From Pseudobdellovibrionaceae bacterium (GTDB lineage: Bacteria; Bdellovibrionota; Bdellovibrionia; Bdellovibrionales; UBA1609): a stretch of 64,000 nucleotides of DNA. A program made the translations under genes and the position numbers. Each line of letters opens with the position of its first letter. The stretch's first letter is position 1. Positions 52,078 through 61,741 of this stretch are shown here, piece after piece. The notes beneath the pieces are model-generated. The model did no database searches, had not been told where the DNA came from, and worked only from the letters and a program-made list of their open reading frames with translations. The DNA is taken from contig JACKAN010000008.1 of assembly GCA_020635055.1 (NCBI GenBank), positions 1 to 64,000 of the forward strand, in the 5' to 3' direction.

Positions 52078-53415
52078 TTACAATTTGTTATTTTCTACAG
52101 CAAGGGCCGCAGGTAAAAACTGTTTATTTATTGCCTTACTCAAATCTAATAAAGTATTAGAGGTATTAGATTGAGAAATATCTTGAAATTCTAAAGTTTC
52201 ATGAAACTTTTCATCATTAGTAAAAATTCGTGTATTCATATTAGAAGTATTTTCGGCAACAACACCAGTTCTTGCGACTCCACGATCTTGACCGGCAATA
52301 GCCGCCCAAGTATTTAAACGTTTTTGAAACCTAGTTTTTCCTGCAAGTTTGGAATCATAATTTCCATTTTCCAATATGTTTTTAATAATCTTTTGAGCGT
52401 TAAAATCCGTAAAACGTGATTTTAATAACACGGCAACACCACTGACAAAGGCCGTAGCTTGTGATGTTCCTGTCATGTACCCATAACCTCCACCAGGAAG
52501 AGTACTGTAAATATTGTTACCAGGAGCGGCGATATCCACAGTTTTAGCTCCGTAATTACTCGTTGGTAGAATATTTTCACTTTGATCATAGGCAGTAACA
52601 GAAATGATATTGTCAAAATCATAATCTGCGGGGAAGTAGCCATGGATATCTGAGTTTGATTTCTCATTTCCAGCTGCCGCAACGATTAGGATGCCTTTAC
52701 GATGAGCCTCTTCAATTAGCTTTTTCTCTGCGGGGCTAGGTTCCAGTCCTCCACCAGAGTAATTAATTATATCAACACCTTGATCAATTGCATATTTTAA
52801 GGCGCGAACAGTGTTCATTAGATTATTGCGTCCAGGTGCTTTGGGATCATAATATTTGATTGCCATTAGGCTCACTCGAGGTGCCACGCCACTAATTCCA
52901 ATGCCATTTCCACCGACGGCACCAATGATTCCGGCAATGTGGGTGCCGTGTCCATGGTTGTCATCTAATTTGTTATTTTCATCGACAAAGTTCCAACCAT
53001 AAAAGTCATCGATGTATCCATTATTATCATCGTCAACACCGGGCTTTCCTTTTAATTCTCTTTTGTTTTTCCACAAGTTATCTTTAAGATCGGGGTGATT
53101 AATGTCTATTCCTGTATCGATAACAGCGACGACTATGTCACGGCTACCAAGAACTTTGTGACGTTCCCAAGCTTTCTTTGAATCAGTTAGGGTTAATCCC
53201 CATTTTTGTTTGATAGCAGGATCTACCATTCTAATATCAAATTCTTGTTCCATTTTATGTTTTACATGCTTGGCAGTTCCCAATTCTGTGCTTCGCGCTG
53301 CCTTTTTACTGCCTAAATCTAAATGCTCAAAGTTTTGGTTTTGGTTTTGAAATTGGATAATGCTACATGATCCAATTAAAGTTAAAAATACCGGAATGAA
53401 TAACAGTTTTTTCAT
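52078..53415 (-). CDS. Subtilisin-like serine protease (S8), lipoprotein
   Basis: A 445-residue secreted subtilase. The signal ends LIGSCSII, a likely lipobox with +1 Cys at residue 17. A short propeptide-like stretch precedes the catalytic domain (about 88-345). The triad is Asp100 in VVAVIDTGID, His156 in NHGHGTHIAG and Ser318 in MTGTSQATAF; the oxyanion Asn is in AAAGNEKS. A GVDDDNNGYIDD calcium-site-like loop lies at about 126-137. It probably digests extracellular or prey protein; that role is inference. GAGGG precedes ATG, and an intrinsic terminator follows. Confidence 0.92.
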   Translation of the reverse strand: MKKLLFIPVFLTLIGSCSIIQFQNQNQNFEHLDLGSKKAARSTELGTAKHVKHKMEQEFDIRMVDPAIKQKWGLTLTDSKKAWERHKVLGSRDIVVAVIDTGIDINHPDLKDNLWKNKRELKGKPGVDDDNNGYIDDFYGWNFVDENNKLDDNHGHGTHIAGIIGAVGGNGIGISGVAPRVSLMAIKYYDPKAPGRNNLMNTVRALKYAIDQGVDIINYSGGGLEPSPAEKKLIEEAHRKGILIVAAAGNEKSNSDIHGYFPADYDFDNIISVTAYDQSENILPTSNYGAKTVDIAAPGNNIYSTLPGGGYGYMTGTSQATAFVSGVAVLLKSRFTDFNAQKIIKNILENGNYDSKLAGKTRFQKRLNTWAAIAGQDRGVARTGVVAENTSNMNTRIFTNDEKFHETLEFQDISQSNTSNTLLDLSKAINKQFLPAALAVENNKL

Positions 53416-53576
53416 TTCTTCCCTCGATTTCCCTAAAAAGTCCCTAAAATTAACCTAGCACCTATGTAACTCATAAAAGCAAGGGAGATGCCAGCCGTAA
53501 GTATCTGAAATCAGGTATTAATTCACTTGTCACGGGCATGATAAAACGATCAGTTGATAGAGAGTTGTCTAGCTTA

Positions 53577-53605
53577 TTGACAGCGTGATGATAATGAACT
53601 CTTTT
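53577..53605 (+). promoter_or_regulatory. Possible Fur-regulated promoter of feoAB
   Basis: TTGACA (53577-53582) is followed by TGATGATAATGAACT, which resembles half of the Fur consensus (GATAATGAT type), and overlaps the expected promoter. The -10 at 17-bp spacing is poor (TCTTTT). Iron control is plausible for feoAB, but the site is imperfect. Confidence 0.3.
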
Positions 53606-53657
53606 GTTTTAAGTGGTTGATTGACTGGAAATTAATATGAAGTCATAAAAGGCATTA

Positions 53658-53885
53658 ATGAACGCATGGAATTTACAACAAAATCAAAGTGGTAAAATTA
53701 TTTGTTTTAACGAATCGACAAAGGCTATCGTAAAAAGGCTTGAAGATTTGGGATTTACCCAGGGAGAGATCATTAGTTGTTTAAAATACTCTCCATTTAA
53801 TGGACCTCGAGTGTACAAAAACAGTCATGGTATTTTTAGTCTTGAAGAGGAAGTGGCCAAACTTATAGAGGTGCAAATACTATGA
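53658..53885 (+). CDS. feoA: FeoA ferrous-iron transport accessory protein
   Basis: A 75-residue SH3-like FeoA: GKIICFNESTKAIVKRLEDLGFTQG, with the typical L..LGf..G..i strand-turn, and an HGIFSLEEEVAKLIEV end. It binds and assists FeoB at the inner membrane. Its stop overlaps the FeoB start by 4 nt (ATGA), so they are co-translated. A possible Fur site lies upstream. Confidence 0.9.
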   Translation: MNAWNLQQNQSGKIICFNESTKAIVKRLEDLGFTQGEIISCLKYSPFNGPRVYKNSHGIFSLEEEVAKLIEVQIL

Positions 53886-55678
53886 GTGCTATTGCCATTA
53901 TTGGAAAGCCCAATTCAGGTAAGAGTCTTTTATTTAACAAAATGACAGGACTGTCACAAAAGGTAGCCAATTTTCCTGGTGTAACTGTAGAAGTCAAGGA
54001 AGGGAAGTATGGTGAGCATACGCTTATTGATTTACCAGGTATTTATACCTTTAATGCCTTAACTCAAGATGAAGAAGTTGCAGTTAAAAAATTTTTTGAT
54101 CATCTTGCGACCCATAAAGTAGGTGCTGTCCTTTGTGTTTTGGATTCCACCAGCCTCAAAGCATCACTGCGCTTGGGTTTAGAAGTTCAAATGGCTGCAG
54201 CCAAAGAGAAAGTTCCAGTTATATTTGCATTAAACATGATGGACGTTCTTGAAGACAATCAATTGCGTATGGATGTAGATGGTTTAGCTAAAGAGCTGAG
54301 GGCACCTGTAATTCCTATTTCAGCCAAAACAGGAAATGGTATAGAGCCACTCAAGCATATTCTGGAAAATTCGCAGAATCTTAAGCCCATAGATTTTAGT
54401 GAAATTAATTTTGAGTTGAGAGCTGCTGAAATTCAAAAGTCTTTCGGAGTGAATGCAGATGTATTGATAAAAAAACAAACTCGTTTAGATCAAATTCTTT
54501 TATCCAATATTTATGGCGGTTTTTTCTTTGTAGTTATTATGTTGGTTTTATTTCAAGCTATTTTTACTTGGGCTGTTCCCTTTATGGACCTGGTGGAGTG
54601 GCTAATTGAAGTTATTGGAATGAAAGCCGCAAGCTATTTACCAAAAGGATGGTTACAAGACTTTGTTATTGAAGCTATTTTTGGTGGTTTGGGATCTTTT
54701 TTAGTTTTTGTTCCTCAGATATTTTTTCTGACTTTTATTGTGGGTCTTCTTGAAGACAGTGGCTATTTGGCTCGAGCGGCCATTATATGTCATAAACCTT
54801 TAAAGTTTTTTGGTTTGTCCGGAAAAAGTTTTATCCCTCTTTTATCTGGACATGCATGTGCGATACCTGCAATCTATGCTTCCCGAGTTGTTGAATCTCC
54901 TAAACGTCGACTGTTAACAGTTTTAGCTATTCCGTTAATGGGTTGCTCGGCACGATTGCCTGTTTATACCTTATTAATAGCAGCCTTTATTCCAGCTTAC
55001 TCCTTTTTGGGGGGTCTGATTGGATTGCAAGGTATTATTTTCTTTTCACTCTATTTTTTAGGAATTATTGTTGCCTTGATTGTGTCGGGAGTCCTGTCTA
55101 AAACTTTATATAAAACAAAAAACGATTCACCTTTTATTTTAGAATTGCCTCCCTATCGGTTGCCACATTGGAGGCCTTTGTTAAAAAGATCTTTGAATAG
55201 TTGTCATCAATTTATCCAAAAAGCAGGTTTAGTTATTTTTTGTGTCACCATAATTGTATGGACACTCGGTTATTTTCCAAATGGATCAGGGCATTTAGAG
55301 AGTTCGTGGCTGGCGATTATGGGACGCTTTATAGAGCCAGTGATGACCCCCTTGGGCCTAGATTGGAAATATGGAATTGCAGTACTTAGCTCGTTTGTGG
55401 CGCGAGAAGTTTTTGTTGGAACTCTGGGTACTCTTTTTGGTATAGAAGCCATAGGCGATGATATTAGTAATTTGGCTAGCCAAATTCAGAACTCAGGTTT
55501 AACTTTGGGTTCTGGGATGGCCTTGTTAGTATTTTATGTTATTGCCCTGCAATGTGTTTCAACATTAGTTATCATTCGACGTGAACTCAACAGTACTAAA
55601 ACTGCAATTTCATTGTTTTTCTCCTATGGTGCATTAGCTTATTTTTTAGCTTGGTGTGTAAAGCTACTCATTCCTTAA
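53882..55678 (+). CDS. feoB: Ferrous iron transporter FeoB
   Basis: A 598-residue FeoB. The N-terminal G domain has GKPNSGKS (8-15), DLPG (50-53), NMMD (118-121) and SAKTG (about 147-151). The membrane part has the two Gate motifs, around SGHACAIPAIYASRVV and IVWTLGYFPNGS with the Cys-containing helices, and about eight membrane spans. It imports Fe2+ under low oxygen or in reducing conditions. It is shorter than the ~770 residues of the E. coli form, mainly in the spacer between the G domain and the membrane core. No FeoC is present. Confidence 0.94.
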   Translation: MSAIAIIGKPNSGKSLLFNKMTGLSQKVANFPGVTVEVKEGKYGEHTLIDLPGIYTFNALTQDEEVAVKKFFDHLATHKVGAVLCVLDSTSLKASLRLGLEVQMAAAKEKVPVIFALNMMDVLEDNQLRMDVDGLAKELRAPVIPISAKTGNGIEPLKHILENSQNLKPIDFSEINFELRAAEIQKSFGVNADVLIKKQTRLDQILLSNIYGGFFFVVIMLVLFQAIFTWAVPFMDLVEWLIEVIGMKAASYLPKGWLQDFVIEAIFGGLGSFLVFVPQIFFLTFIVGLLEDSGYLARAAIICHKPLKFFGLSGKSFIPLLSGHACAIPAIYASRVVESPKRRLLTVLAIPLMGCSARLPVYTLLIAAFIPAYSFLGGLIGLQGIIFFSLYFLGIIVALIVSGVLSKTLYKTKNDSPFILELPPYRLPHWRPLLKRSLNSCHQFIQKAGLVIFCVTIIVWTLGYFPNGSGHLESSWLAIMGRFIEPVMTPLGLDWKYGIAVLSSFVAREVFVGTLGTLFGIEAIGDDISNLASQIQNSGLTLGSGMALLVFYVIALQCVSTLVIIRRELNSTKTAISLFFSYGALAYFLAWCVKLLIP

Positions 55679-55732
55679 TTCATTTGCTAACCTCTCAAAG
55701 GTGTTATGAAAAAACACATTTAAGGGGTGGAA

Positions 55733-58609
55733 ATGACAGCTTTGATTTTACTACTTGTATTTTTCTCTGGTTTTACGGGTCTAATTTACCAAGTTATTTG
55801 GCAGAAATATTTAAGTGCCTATCTGGGTAGTCACGCTTTGGCGACAAGTCAGGTATTGGCCTGTTTTTTTCTTTTTTTGGCCATAGGCTATTTTGTAATA
55901 GGTAAATATCAACACCGACTCGTTAAAAATAAAGTGTTTTTATATGGAATAATTGAGGGGCTTATTGGTGGTTACGCACTGATTTCACCGGATTTCTTTT
56001 TTTGGTTAACCAATACATTTTCATTTTATGGTGAAAGTTTATTCACCGATCTCTTGTACTCACTCCTATTAACAGGTGTGTTTATAGGTTTCCCCACCTT
56101 TTTAATGGGTGGAACTATACCCGTTTTAACTCAAGGATTAGTAAAGGTGTTTCAAAAAAGTCACAAAATGCATTCTTGGATTTATTCCATCAATACAATA
56201 GGAGCTTTTTTAGGAACATTAATGGGAGGGTTTTATTTTATTGAAAACCATGGCCTTCCTTTTAGTTTGCTTATAGTAGGATTGATTAATTTAGCAATAT
56301 TTGTTGTCTGTTATGTTTTGTGGAAGATTTATCCTTTGGAATTTTTGGGCCTTGAAGAGCAAGTAAAAGCAAATGAAGATTCCCAAATATTTGAAACTGA
56401 TTGGTTAAAAAACAAAATGTTTCTTTACGTGCTTTCTTTTCTATCTGGATTTTATGTTTTTAGCTTAGAAAATATTGTTATCAAGATAGCCGGCTTATCT
56501 ATAGGCTCTTCAACCTATACTTACACTATCATAGTGAGTGCTTTTATTTTTTCAATTGCCATAGGAAGTTCCTTGGTGAGTTTCGTTAAAAAAATAGAAA
56601 GTGTAAATCTTCTCTACGGGATTCAGCTACTTCTTTTAATTTCTTTAGTTGCTTTGTATTTTTTGATACCGGAATGGCCAATGATTTTGGGTCGAGTCAA
56701 TATGTTGATTAGTAAGAATATGTTTAATTTTCCATTAAAATGGGTTTTTGTTCTTATTATTTTTATATTTATGCTAACTATCCCTGTTGGTCTTATGGGT
56801 ACTAATTTGCCTCTTTTGTTTAGTTACTTAAAGCAACGTCATCAATATCTTTCTAAAACTGTAGGCCGTCTCTATGGTATCAATTCTATTGGAGGGTTTT
56901 TAGGGGCTTTGTTTGGAGGATACTATATTTTGATGTGGGTTCCTTTAGATGTGGCCATGAAAATGTACATTGTTTTAGTGAGCTCAACTGTGGTTGTTGT
57001 TAGCTTCTTATTTTACAAGAAGACTCAATCTAAAAGACTTAAAATTTCTATTTCTATTTTTGTTGTGACCACAATACTAGTGTCAATTTTGCCAAAATGG
57101 CAACCCTTAGCCTTTACTCCCGGACCTTACTTAAATTTACCCAACTTTTTACCAGATACTTCTTATTCTGATTGGTATAAAGAATCTCGTTTGAAAGTTA
57201 AAAACTCCTTAGATTTGTTATTTTCAAAAAGTGGTCCCAATACATGGGCCATTGTTTCAGAAGACAAAAAAACAAAAGAAAGAACTCTTCATGTGAACGG
57301 CAAGGCGGATGCAGCAACTCTTAGCGATGCCTCGGTGAGAGCTTTAAATATGCTAATTCCATTGAGTATAAAACCCTTGGTTGAGGATGTTTTTATAGTA
57401 GGTTTAGGGGCAAGCTTAAGTACAGGAATTGCAACTTCTTTTAAGGAAGTAAAAAATGTGGAAGTGGCTGAAATTTCTCAGGGCGTGATTGATTCCATGT
57501 CCTTTTTTAACGAACATGCCTTTGAAGTTATGGACAGAGCCGATAAGTTTAAAGTCTATCATGTAGATGCTTTAAGAAAATTGAAAAGCTCAAAACTTAA
57601 ATACGATTTGATTGTGAGTGAGCCCAGCAACTTATGGGTAACGGGTGTTGAACTTTTGTTTTCCCTAGAGTTTTTGAATGAAGCAAAAAATCATCTAAAA
57701 CCAGGTGGAGTGTATTCACAGTGGTTTCCGTTATTTGAGGCTAATGAAGATATGTTGCGCATGGTTTTAGCAAATTTTAATTCTGTTTTTCCATGGGTGA
57801 CACTTTGGATGACGGGACCATACACAATTAACATTATCGCCTCTGATAAAAGAATAAATGTTTCAAGTATTGATTTAAAAAGAAAATTTGATGAACAAAA
57901 ATCTATATATGAGAAATTTGGACTAAGTAATTATCAGTCTATACTGGGTATGCAAGCTCTGCCCGAAGGTACCACTCGTGGACTTGTTGTGGATGTGAAC
58001 TCATTTCATTCCATTGAGTGGCCACGCTTAGAAATTATGGCAAACCGAAATGGTTTTCTGGGGAAAAGATTAAATTTAAACTCTTTTTTGTTAGCTAAAA
58101 TGATTAAGCCACTGCCAGTAAATGAACCCGAGTTTCAATTTATATATCAAGATTTAAAAGAACCATTGAATGAAGACTTCTATATAGAAAATATTAAAAA
58201 ACTAGAAATTTATGGTGCGGAAATTACAGGTTTTATTAGACGTCGTTTAATGTATGAGTATGGCAAAAATTTTAAAAAGGCAAAGTTAAAACTAGTTAAT
58301 AAAGTGCAAAAAAGTATTGAGTACTTTATATCTGGTACTAGTAAAATAGATTTAAAATTAGAAGAAGATTTAAAAACATTTTTTTCTCAAGTGGAAATAT
58401 TTAAAGTTGCTATAACCATGCATTTGCCCGTTAATTCAGTGAATTTGTTGAGTTTAGTGCCTGATAATTGTTTAAACTTAGAGAATTGTTATAAAGCCAA
58501 AAAATATTTAAGCAATGTTTTTAAAGGTAAGCAAAGCGTAGCGGACTTGGAAATTAAAAAAAGTGAATGGAAAGATATAGAGATCGAATTTAAAAAAATA
58601 AACTATTAA
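55733..58609 (+). CDS. Fused MFS-like membrane protein / aminopropyltransferase-like domain
   Basis: A 958-residue fusion. Residues 1 to about 445 contain about 12 membrane helices of the type found in SpeE-fused transporters (FFSGFTGLIYQVIWQKYL at the start, FPTFLMGGTIPVL in the first half). Residues about 490-720 are a SpeE-like Rossmann domain with VFIVGLGASLSTGIA and VEVAEISQGVI. In SpeE the loop after that strand carries the catalytic acid (DSTDP); here it reads VSEPSNLW, so polyamine synthesis is doubtful. A further ~240-residue helical tail is unassigned. Start ATG 55733 has AAGGGG 5 nt upstream. It overlaps slt by 4 nt at the 3' ends. Confidence 0.82.
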   Translation: MTALILLLVFFSGFTGLIYQVIWQKYLSAYLGSHALATSQVLACFFLFLAIGYFVIGKYQHRLVKNKVFLYGIIEGLIGGYALISPDFFFWLTNTFSFYGESLFTDLLYSLLLTGVFIGFPTFLMGGTIPVLTQGLVKVFQKSHKMHSWIYSINTIGAFLGTLMGGFYFIENHGLPFSLLIVGLINLAIFVVCYVLWKIYPLEFLGLEEQVKANEDSQIFETDWLKNKMFLYVLSFLSGFYVFSLENIVIKIAGLSIGSSTYTYTIIVSAFIFSIAIGSSLVSFVKKIESVNLLYGIQLLLLISLVALYFLIPEWPMILGRVNMLISKNMFNFPLKWVFVLIIFIFMLTIPVGLMGTNLPLLFSYLKQRHQYLSKTVGRLYGINSIGGFLGALFGGYYILMWVPLDVAMKMYIVLVSSTVVVVSFLFYKKTQSKRLKISISIFVVTTILVSILPKWQPLAFTPGPYLNLPNFLPDTSYSDWYKESRLKVKNSLDLLFSKSGPNTWAIVSEDKKTKERTLHVNGKADAATLSDASVRALNMLIPLSIKPLVEDVFIVGLGASLSTGIATSFKEVKNVEVAEISQGVIDSMSFFNEHAFEVMDRADKFKVYHVDALRKLKSSKLKYDLIVSEPSNLWVTGVELLFSLEFLNEAKNHLKPGGVYSQWFPLFEANEDMLRMVLANFNSVFPWVTLWMTGPYTINIIASDKRINVSSIDLKRKFDEQKSIYEKFGLSNYQSILGMQALPEGTTRGLVVDVNSFHSIEWPRLEIMANRNGFLGKRLNLNSFLLAKMIKPLPVNEPEFQFIYQDLKEPLNEDFYIENIKKLEIYGAEITGFIRRRLMYEYGKNFKKAKLKLVNKVQKSIEYFISGTSKIDLKLEEDLKTFFSQVEIFKVAITMHLPVNSVNLLSLVPDNCLNLENCYKAKKYLSNVFKGKQSVADLEIKKSEWKDIEIEFKKINY

Positions 58610-60774
58610 ATTTCCAGAGCCCAGCTGGGAAATGACACTATTTTGTTAGATGAGTTTACAATATTGTAAAAGATTAAGTTCCTCATAACTAATTTAATGT
58701 AACTTTGAGTTTCTTTGTAAGGGATGTCTTCAATAAATTCTAGTGAATCACCACGATATCTTGTTTTTATCCAATTTTGAATCGCTTTGTCATTGGCATT
58801 GTAAGAAGCTGTTGCGAGTATAAATCGGCCATTGTATTTATCCCAAAGCTCTCTCAAGTGTGCGGCACCAAGAGGTATGCTCACTTGCGGTTGGAAAAGA
58901 TCTTCGGCTTTTGTTAATTCAATTTTATTTGTTTTAGCATACTTGTTTGCTACCTCAGGTAATAGCTGCATCAAGCCAAAAGCATCCATATGACTTCTCG
59001 CTTTTGGATTGAATGCAGATTCTTGTCTCATGATCGAGTAAATATACTCAACACTAATACCAAATTTTTGAGCCGCGGAGAAAACTTCATTGTAAAAAGG
59101 CTTTGGAAAGATCAATTCTGGATTTTCTGATAATAAAATTTTTCGTTGTTCCGCAGGGATTTTTCCTATTTGTTCAAAGAGTTTTAAAAAGTTTCCAGAT
59201 TTTGCATAGTAGTGGAATAAAGCTAACCATTCTGTAGTTTCTATAAAGTCCTTTTTTTTCATAAGACTCATAGAAAAATCAAGATAGCTTTCTGTAATTT
59301 CGTATTCATCAAGTGATATAAGCCAATCTAAATATTTGGTATCTAGATATTTAGAGAGTGTTTTTTTGTCATTAGTTGTGACGGTGTCAGAGGCCATGCT
59401 GCGATCGATATAGGGTAGCTTTAAAAGGTTATGAGTTTCATTGTGAGCCAGGAGTCCATAATACCCGTAGGGATCGTCAATAATTGTATCTTCAAAGAGC
59501 TCATCAGCATCTTCAAATTTTTTCATTTGCTTTAAAGTTTTTGCCAACCAAAATGTATATTTGGCTTTATTGTCAGAAGGTGGTTCTAACTTTAGCAATT
59601 TATGAAAAGTAACAACGGATTCCTGAAATCTATCTAGTTTTTTTAAATTCCAAGCCAGATGCCAAAGTATTATTTCTTTTTGCTCAGTGCTTGTATCCTC
59701 TGAATAGGATTTATTCAGCCAATCTATGGCTGCTTTAAAGTTACTGGTTTCTTCGCTCATCCTGGCTTTTGTCAAATAAACTTGAGATAGTGGAAAATAG
59801 TTTTTTAATAATTTAATCATAATGTTTAAAGTTTTATTGGCTAATTGGACATGGCCCTGAGTCCAATTAGCTCTTGCCAAGCTAAGATAATTGTCGTGAA
59901 GAAGTTCTGCATATTTTTTCTTATCTTTTAAAAATTTACTTTTAGTATAAATGGCCAAATCATTGGCTGATTTTATATGTTTTTCTTTTTCTCCCATGAT
60001 TTTATATGTACGACTGATGCCAGTAAGAGCTTTAATGCGGTTGTAGTGATTTGTTTTACTATTTTTGGCCACAGCTTTATAAAACCAAAGTGCTTTTTTA
60101 AATTTTCTACTTCTTCGATTATCATAAGCAACTTTCAGGTAATCATTAAATTTTGGTTTTTTTATAAACTTAGGAGAAAGTTTTTCGAGGCGCGATTTTA
60201 ACATATTTTTTTCTTGAGGCGAATATTTTATTGCCAGCTTTAGAGCTTTTTGTGTGTATTTAACTTTTTCATTTTGATCGAGTGGAAGCTTCGATTTTTC
60301 CAAATAAAGTTGAATAAGTTCATTCTTCTTATTTAATTTTTTAGCAATCTGTATGGAAGCTTCAAGTCCAATTAGCTTTAGCCAAGGTCTATCAGATAAA
60401 TCCTTAATTTCAGCTAAAACATCTTTTTCCGAAAATTTTGTGTCGCAGGATTGAAGTTGATTTATACCTGCCTCTCGATAAAGTGGAAAATCTTTATTTA
60501 TGGCTAACTGACTGAACAATTGACAGGCTCGGGGATCTTTTTTCTCTTGATATACTTTTGCTAATTTGTATTCAGACCAGACTTGAGCCGAGGGATCGAC
60601 AGAGGTTTTTCTTTGAGCTTCTAAAAAATAAATAATACTTAATTCATCTTTACTTGCATCAATTTCTAAATTAGGTGGATTAGAAATTAGTAAAATATTT
60701 TTATCCTCTTTTAATGTTGTAGCACAGCCACAGATAATACAGGGGATAATCCATGATAATTTCTTAAAGTACAT
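58606..60774 (-). CDS. slt: Soluble lytic murein transglycosylase (Slt-like) lipoprotein
   Basis: Cleaves the glycan of peptidoglycan to 1,6-anhydro products. A 722-residue protein: a lipoprotein signal ending IICGCATT, a superhelical TPR-like U domain (about 45-530) and a C-terminal lysozyme-fold domain. The catalytic Glu is Glu585 in IYSIMRQESAFNP; GLMQLLPEVA and ATASYNANDKAI follow, as in family 1 lytic transglycosylases. It acts in the periplasm, anchored to the outer membrane, in cell-wall remodelling and possibly predation (inference). Its 3' end overlaps the fused gene by 4 nt. Confidence 0.9.
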   Translation of the reverse strand: MYFKKLSWIIPCIICGCATTLKEDKNILLISNPPNLEIDASKDELSIIYFLEAQRKTSVDPSAQVWSEYKLAKVYQEKKDPRACQLFSQLAINKDFPLYREAGINQLQSCDTKFSEKDVLAEIKDLSDRPWLKLIGLEASIQIAKKLNKKNELIQLYLEKSKLPLDQNEKVKYTQKALKLAIKYSPQEKNMLKSRLEKLSPKFIKKPKFNDYLKVAYDNRRSRKFKKALWFYKAVAKNSKTNHYNRIKALTGISRTYKIMGEKEKHIKSANDLAIYTKSKFLKDKKKYAELLHDNYLSLARANWTQGHVQLANKTLNIMIKLLKNYFPLSQVYLTKARMSEETSNFKAAIDWLNKSYSEDTSTEQKEIILWHLAWNLKKLDRFQESVVTFHKLLKLEPPSDNKAKYTFWLAKTLKQMKKFEDADELFEDTIIDDPYGYYGLLAHNETHNLLKLPYIDRSMASDTVTTNDKKTLSKYLDTKYLDWLISLDEYEITESYLDFSMSLMKKKDFIETTEWLALFHYYAKSGNFLKLFEQIGKIPAEQRKILLSENPELIFPKPFYNEVFSAAQKFGISVEYIYSIMRQESAFNPKARSHMDAFGLMQLLPEVANKYAKTNKIELTKAEDLFQPQVSIPLGAAHLRELWDKYNGRFILATASYNANDKAIQNWIKTRYRGDSLEFIEDIPYKETQSYIKLVMRNLIFYNIVNSSNKIVSFPSWALEI

Positions 60775-60827
60775 AATATCGATTTTATGGGAGTCGATGG
60801 GTTAGAACAATGGACTTAAGTTGTGAG

Positions 60828-61739
60828 TTATTTTTTTTGTGAAACTACAGTTAAACCTACACCGGTTACAACAAAAGCTGTACCTAAGTACCCCGTCCAA
60901 TTTAAGGGTTCATAGGGGATAAACAATAAATTCCAATGATTAAGACATTGTATTATAAATATAGTTAGCAAAGGATTGAGAGTAATTACTAGGCTGACGT
61001 GAGAGGCTGGGGCTCTTTTTAGGGCTTCACTAAGAAAACCATATGCAATCCAACTATTAATTCCTAAAAATAATAGTAGGAGCCATTGAAATAAACTGAG
61101 ATTAAAAAATACATTAAAATCTACCAAGGGAAGCAAAGAAATGGATGCAATAATAAAAACTACGTATAGTAACTTTTGTGGCGAAATCTTTGAAGAATAA
61201 ATTTTTTGTATAAAACTATAAAATGCCCAGGTAATAGCTGCGGCTACTATCCAAAAATTTCCTTGAGCGTAAATTTCTTTTTTGTGCCAAGATATTTGTA
61301 ATTGATCATAGTAAAAGGAAATAAATCCTAAAGTAGCAAGAAATAAGCCCAGCCACTGTAATGGTTTGGGTATTTCTTTGAAATATAATATTCCAGAAAC
61401 GGCCAACAACAAGGGCCCCATTTGGATCATGATCTGAGCATTGGAGGCCGTAGTTAGATCTATACATTTCATATAGGCATAAAAATTAAATGCCAGGGCC
61501 AAAGCTGAAACATATATAAACTTTGGAGCTTTAAATAAAAACAGCAAATCTTTAGGCTGATTTTTCACTACGAAAAATGAAAATATCAAACCAGCAATAC
61601 TCATCCTCACCCAAACAACAGAGCCAGAATCCGCAAAGGTCAGTGCAAATTTGAGTAAGATGGAGAGAATGGCCCAGCAAAGAGCCGTTCCAATAGCAAA
61701 ATATATTCCTCGACGGTATTCCGTTCGATCAGATATCAA
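60828..61739 (-). CDS. EamA-family (DMT superfamily) transporter
   Basis: A 303-residue inner-membrane transporter with ten predicted helices in two EamA repeats (about 12-140 and 160-298), opening FAIGTALCWAILSILLKFAL and closing with TGYLGTAFVVTGVGLTVV. Family members export amino acids or metabolites; the substrate is not visible. The frame opens at TTG 61739, 2 nt after the htpX stop, with no ribosome site, so it is probably translated by coupling to htpX. Confidence 0.85.
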   Translation of the reverse strand: MISDRTEYRRGIYFAIGTALCWAILSILLKFALTFADSGSVVWVRMSIAGLIFSFFVVKNQPKDLLFLFKAPKFIYVSALALAFNFYAYMKCIDLTTASNAQIMIQMGPLLLAVSGILYFKEIPKPLQWLGLFLATLGFISFYYDQLQISWHKKEIYAQGNFWIVAAAITWAFYSFIQKIYSSKISPQKLLYVVFIIASISLLPLVDFNVFFNLSLFQWLLLLFLGINSWIAYGFLSEALKRAPASHVSLVITLNPLLTIFIIQCLNHWNLLFIPYEPLNWTGYLGTAFVVTGVGLTVVSQKK

Positions 61740-61741
61740 AA

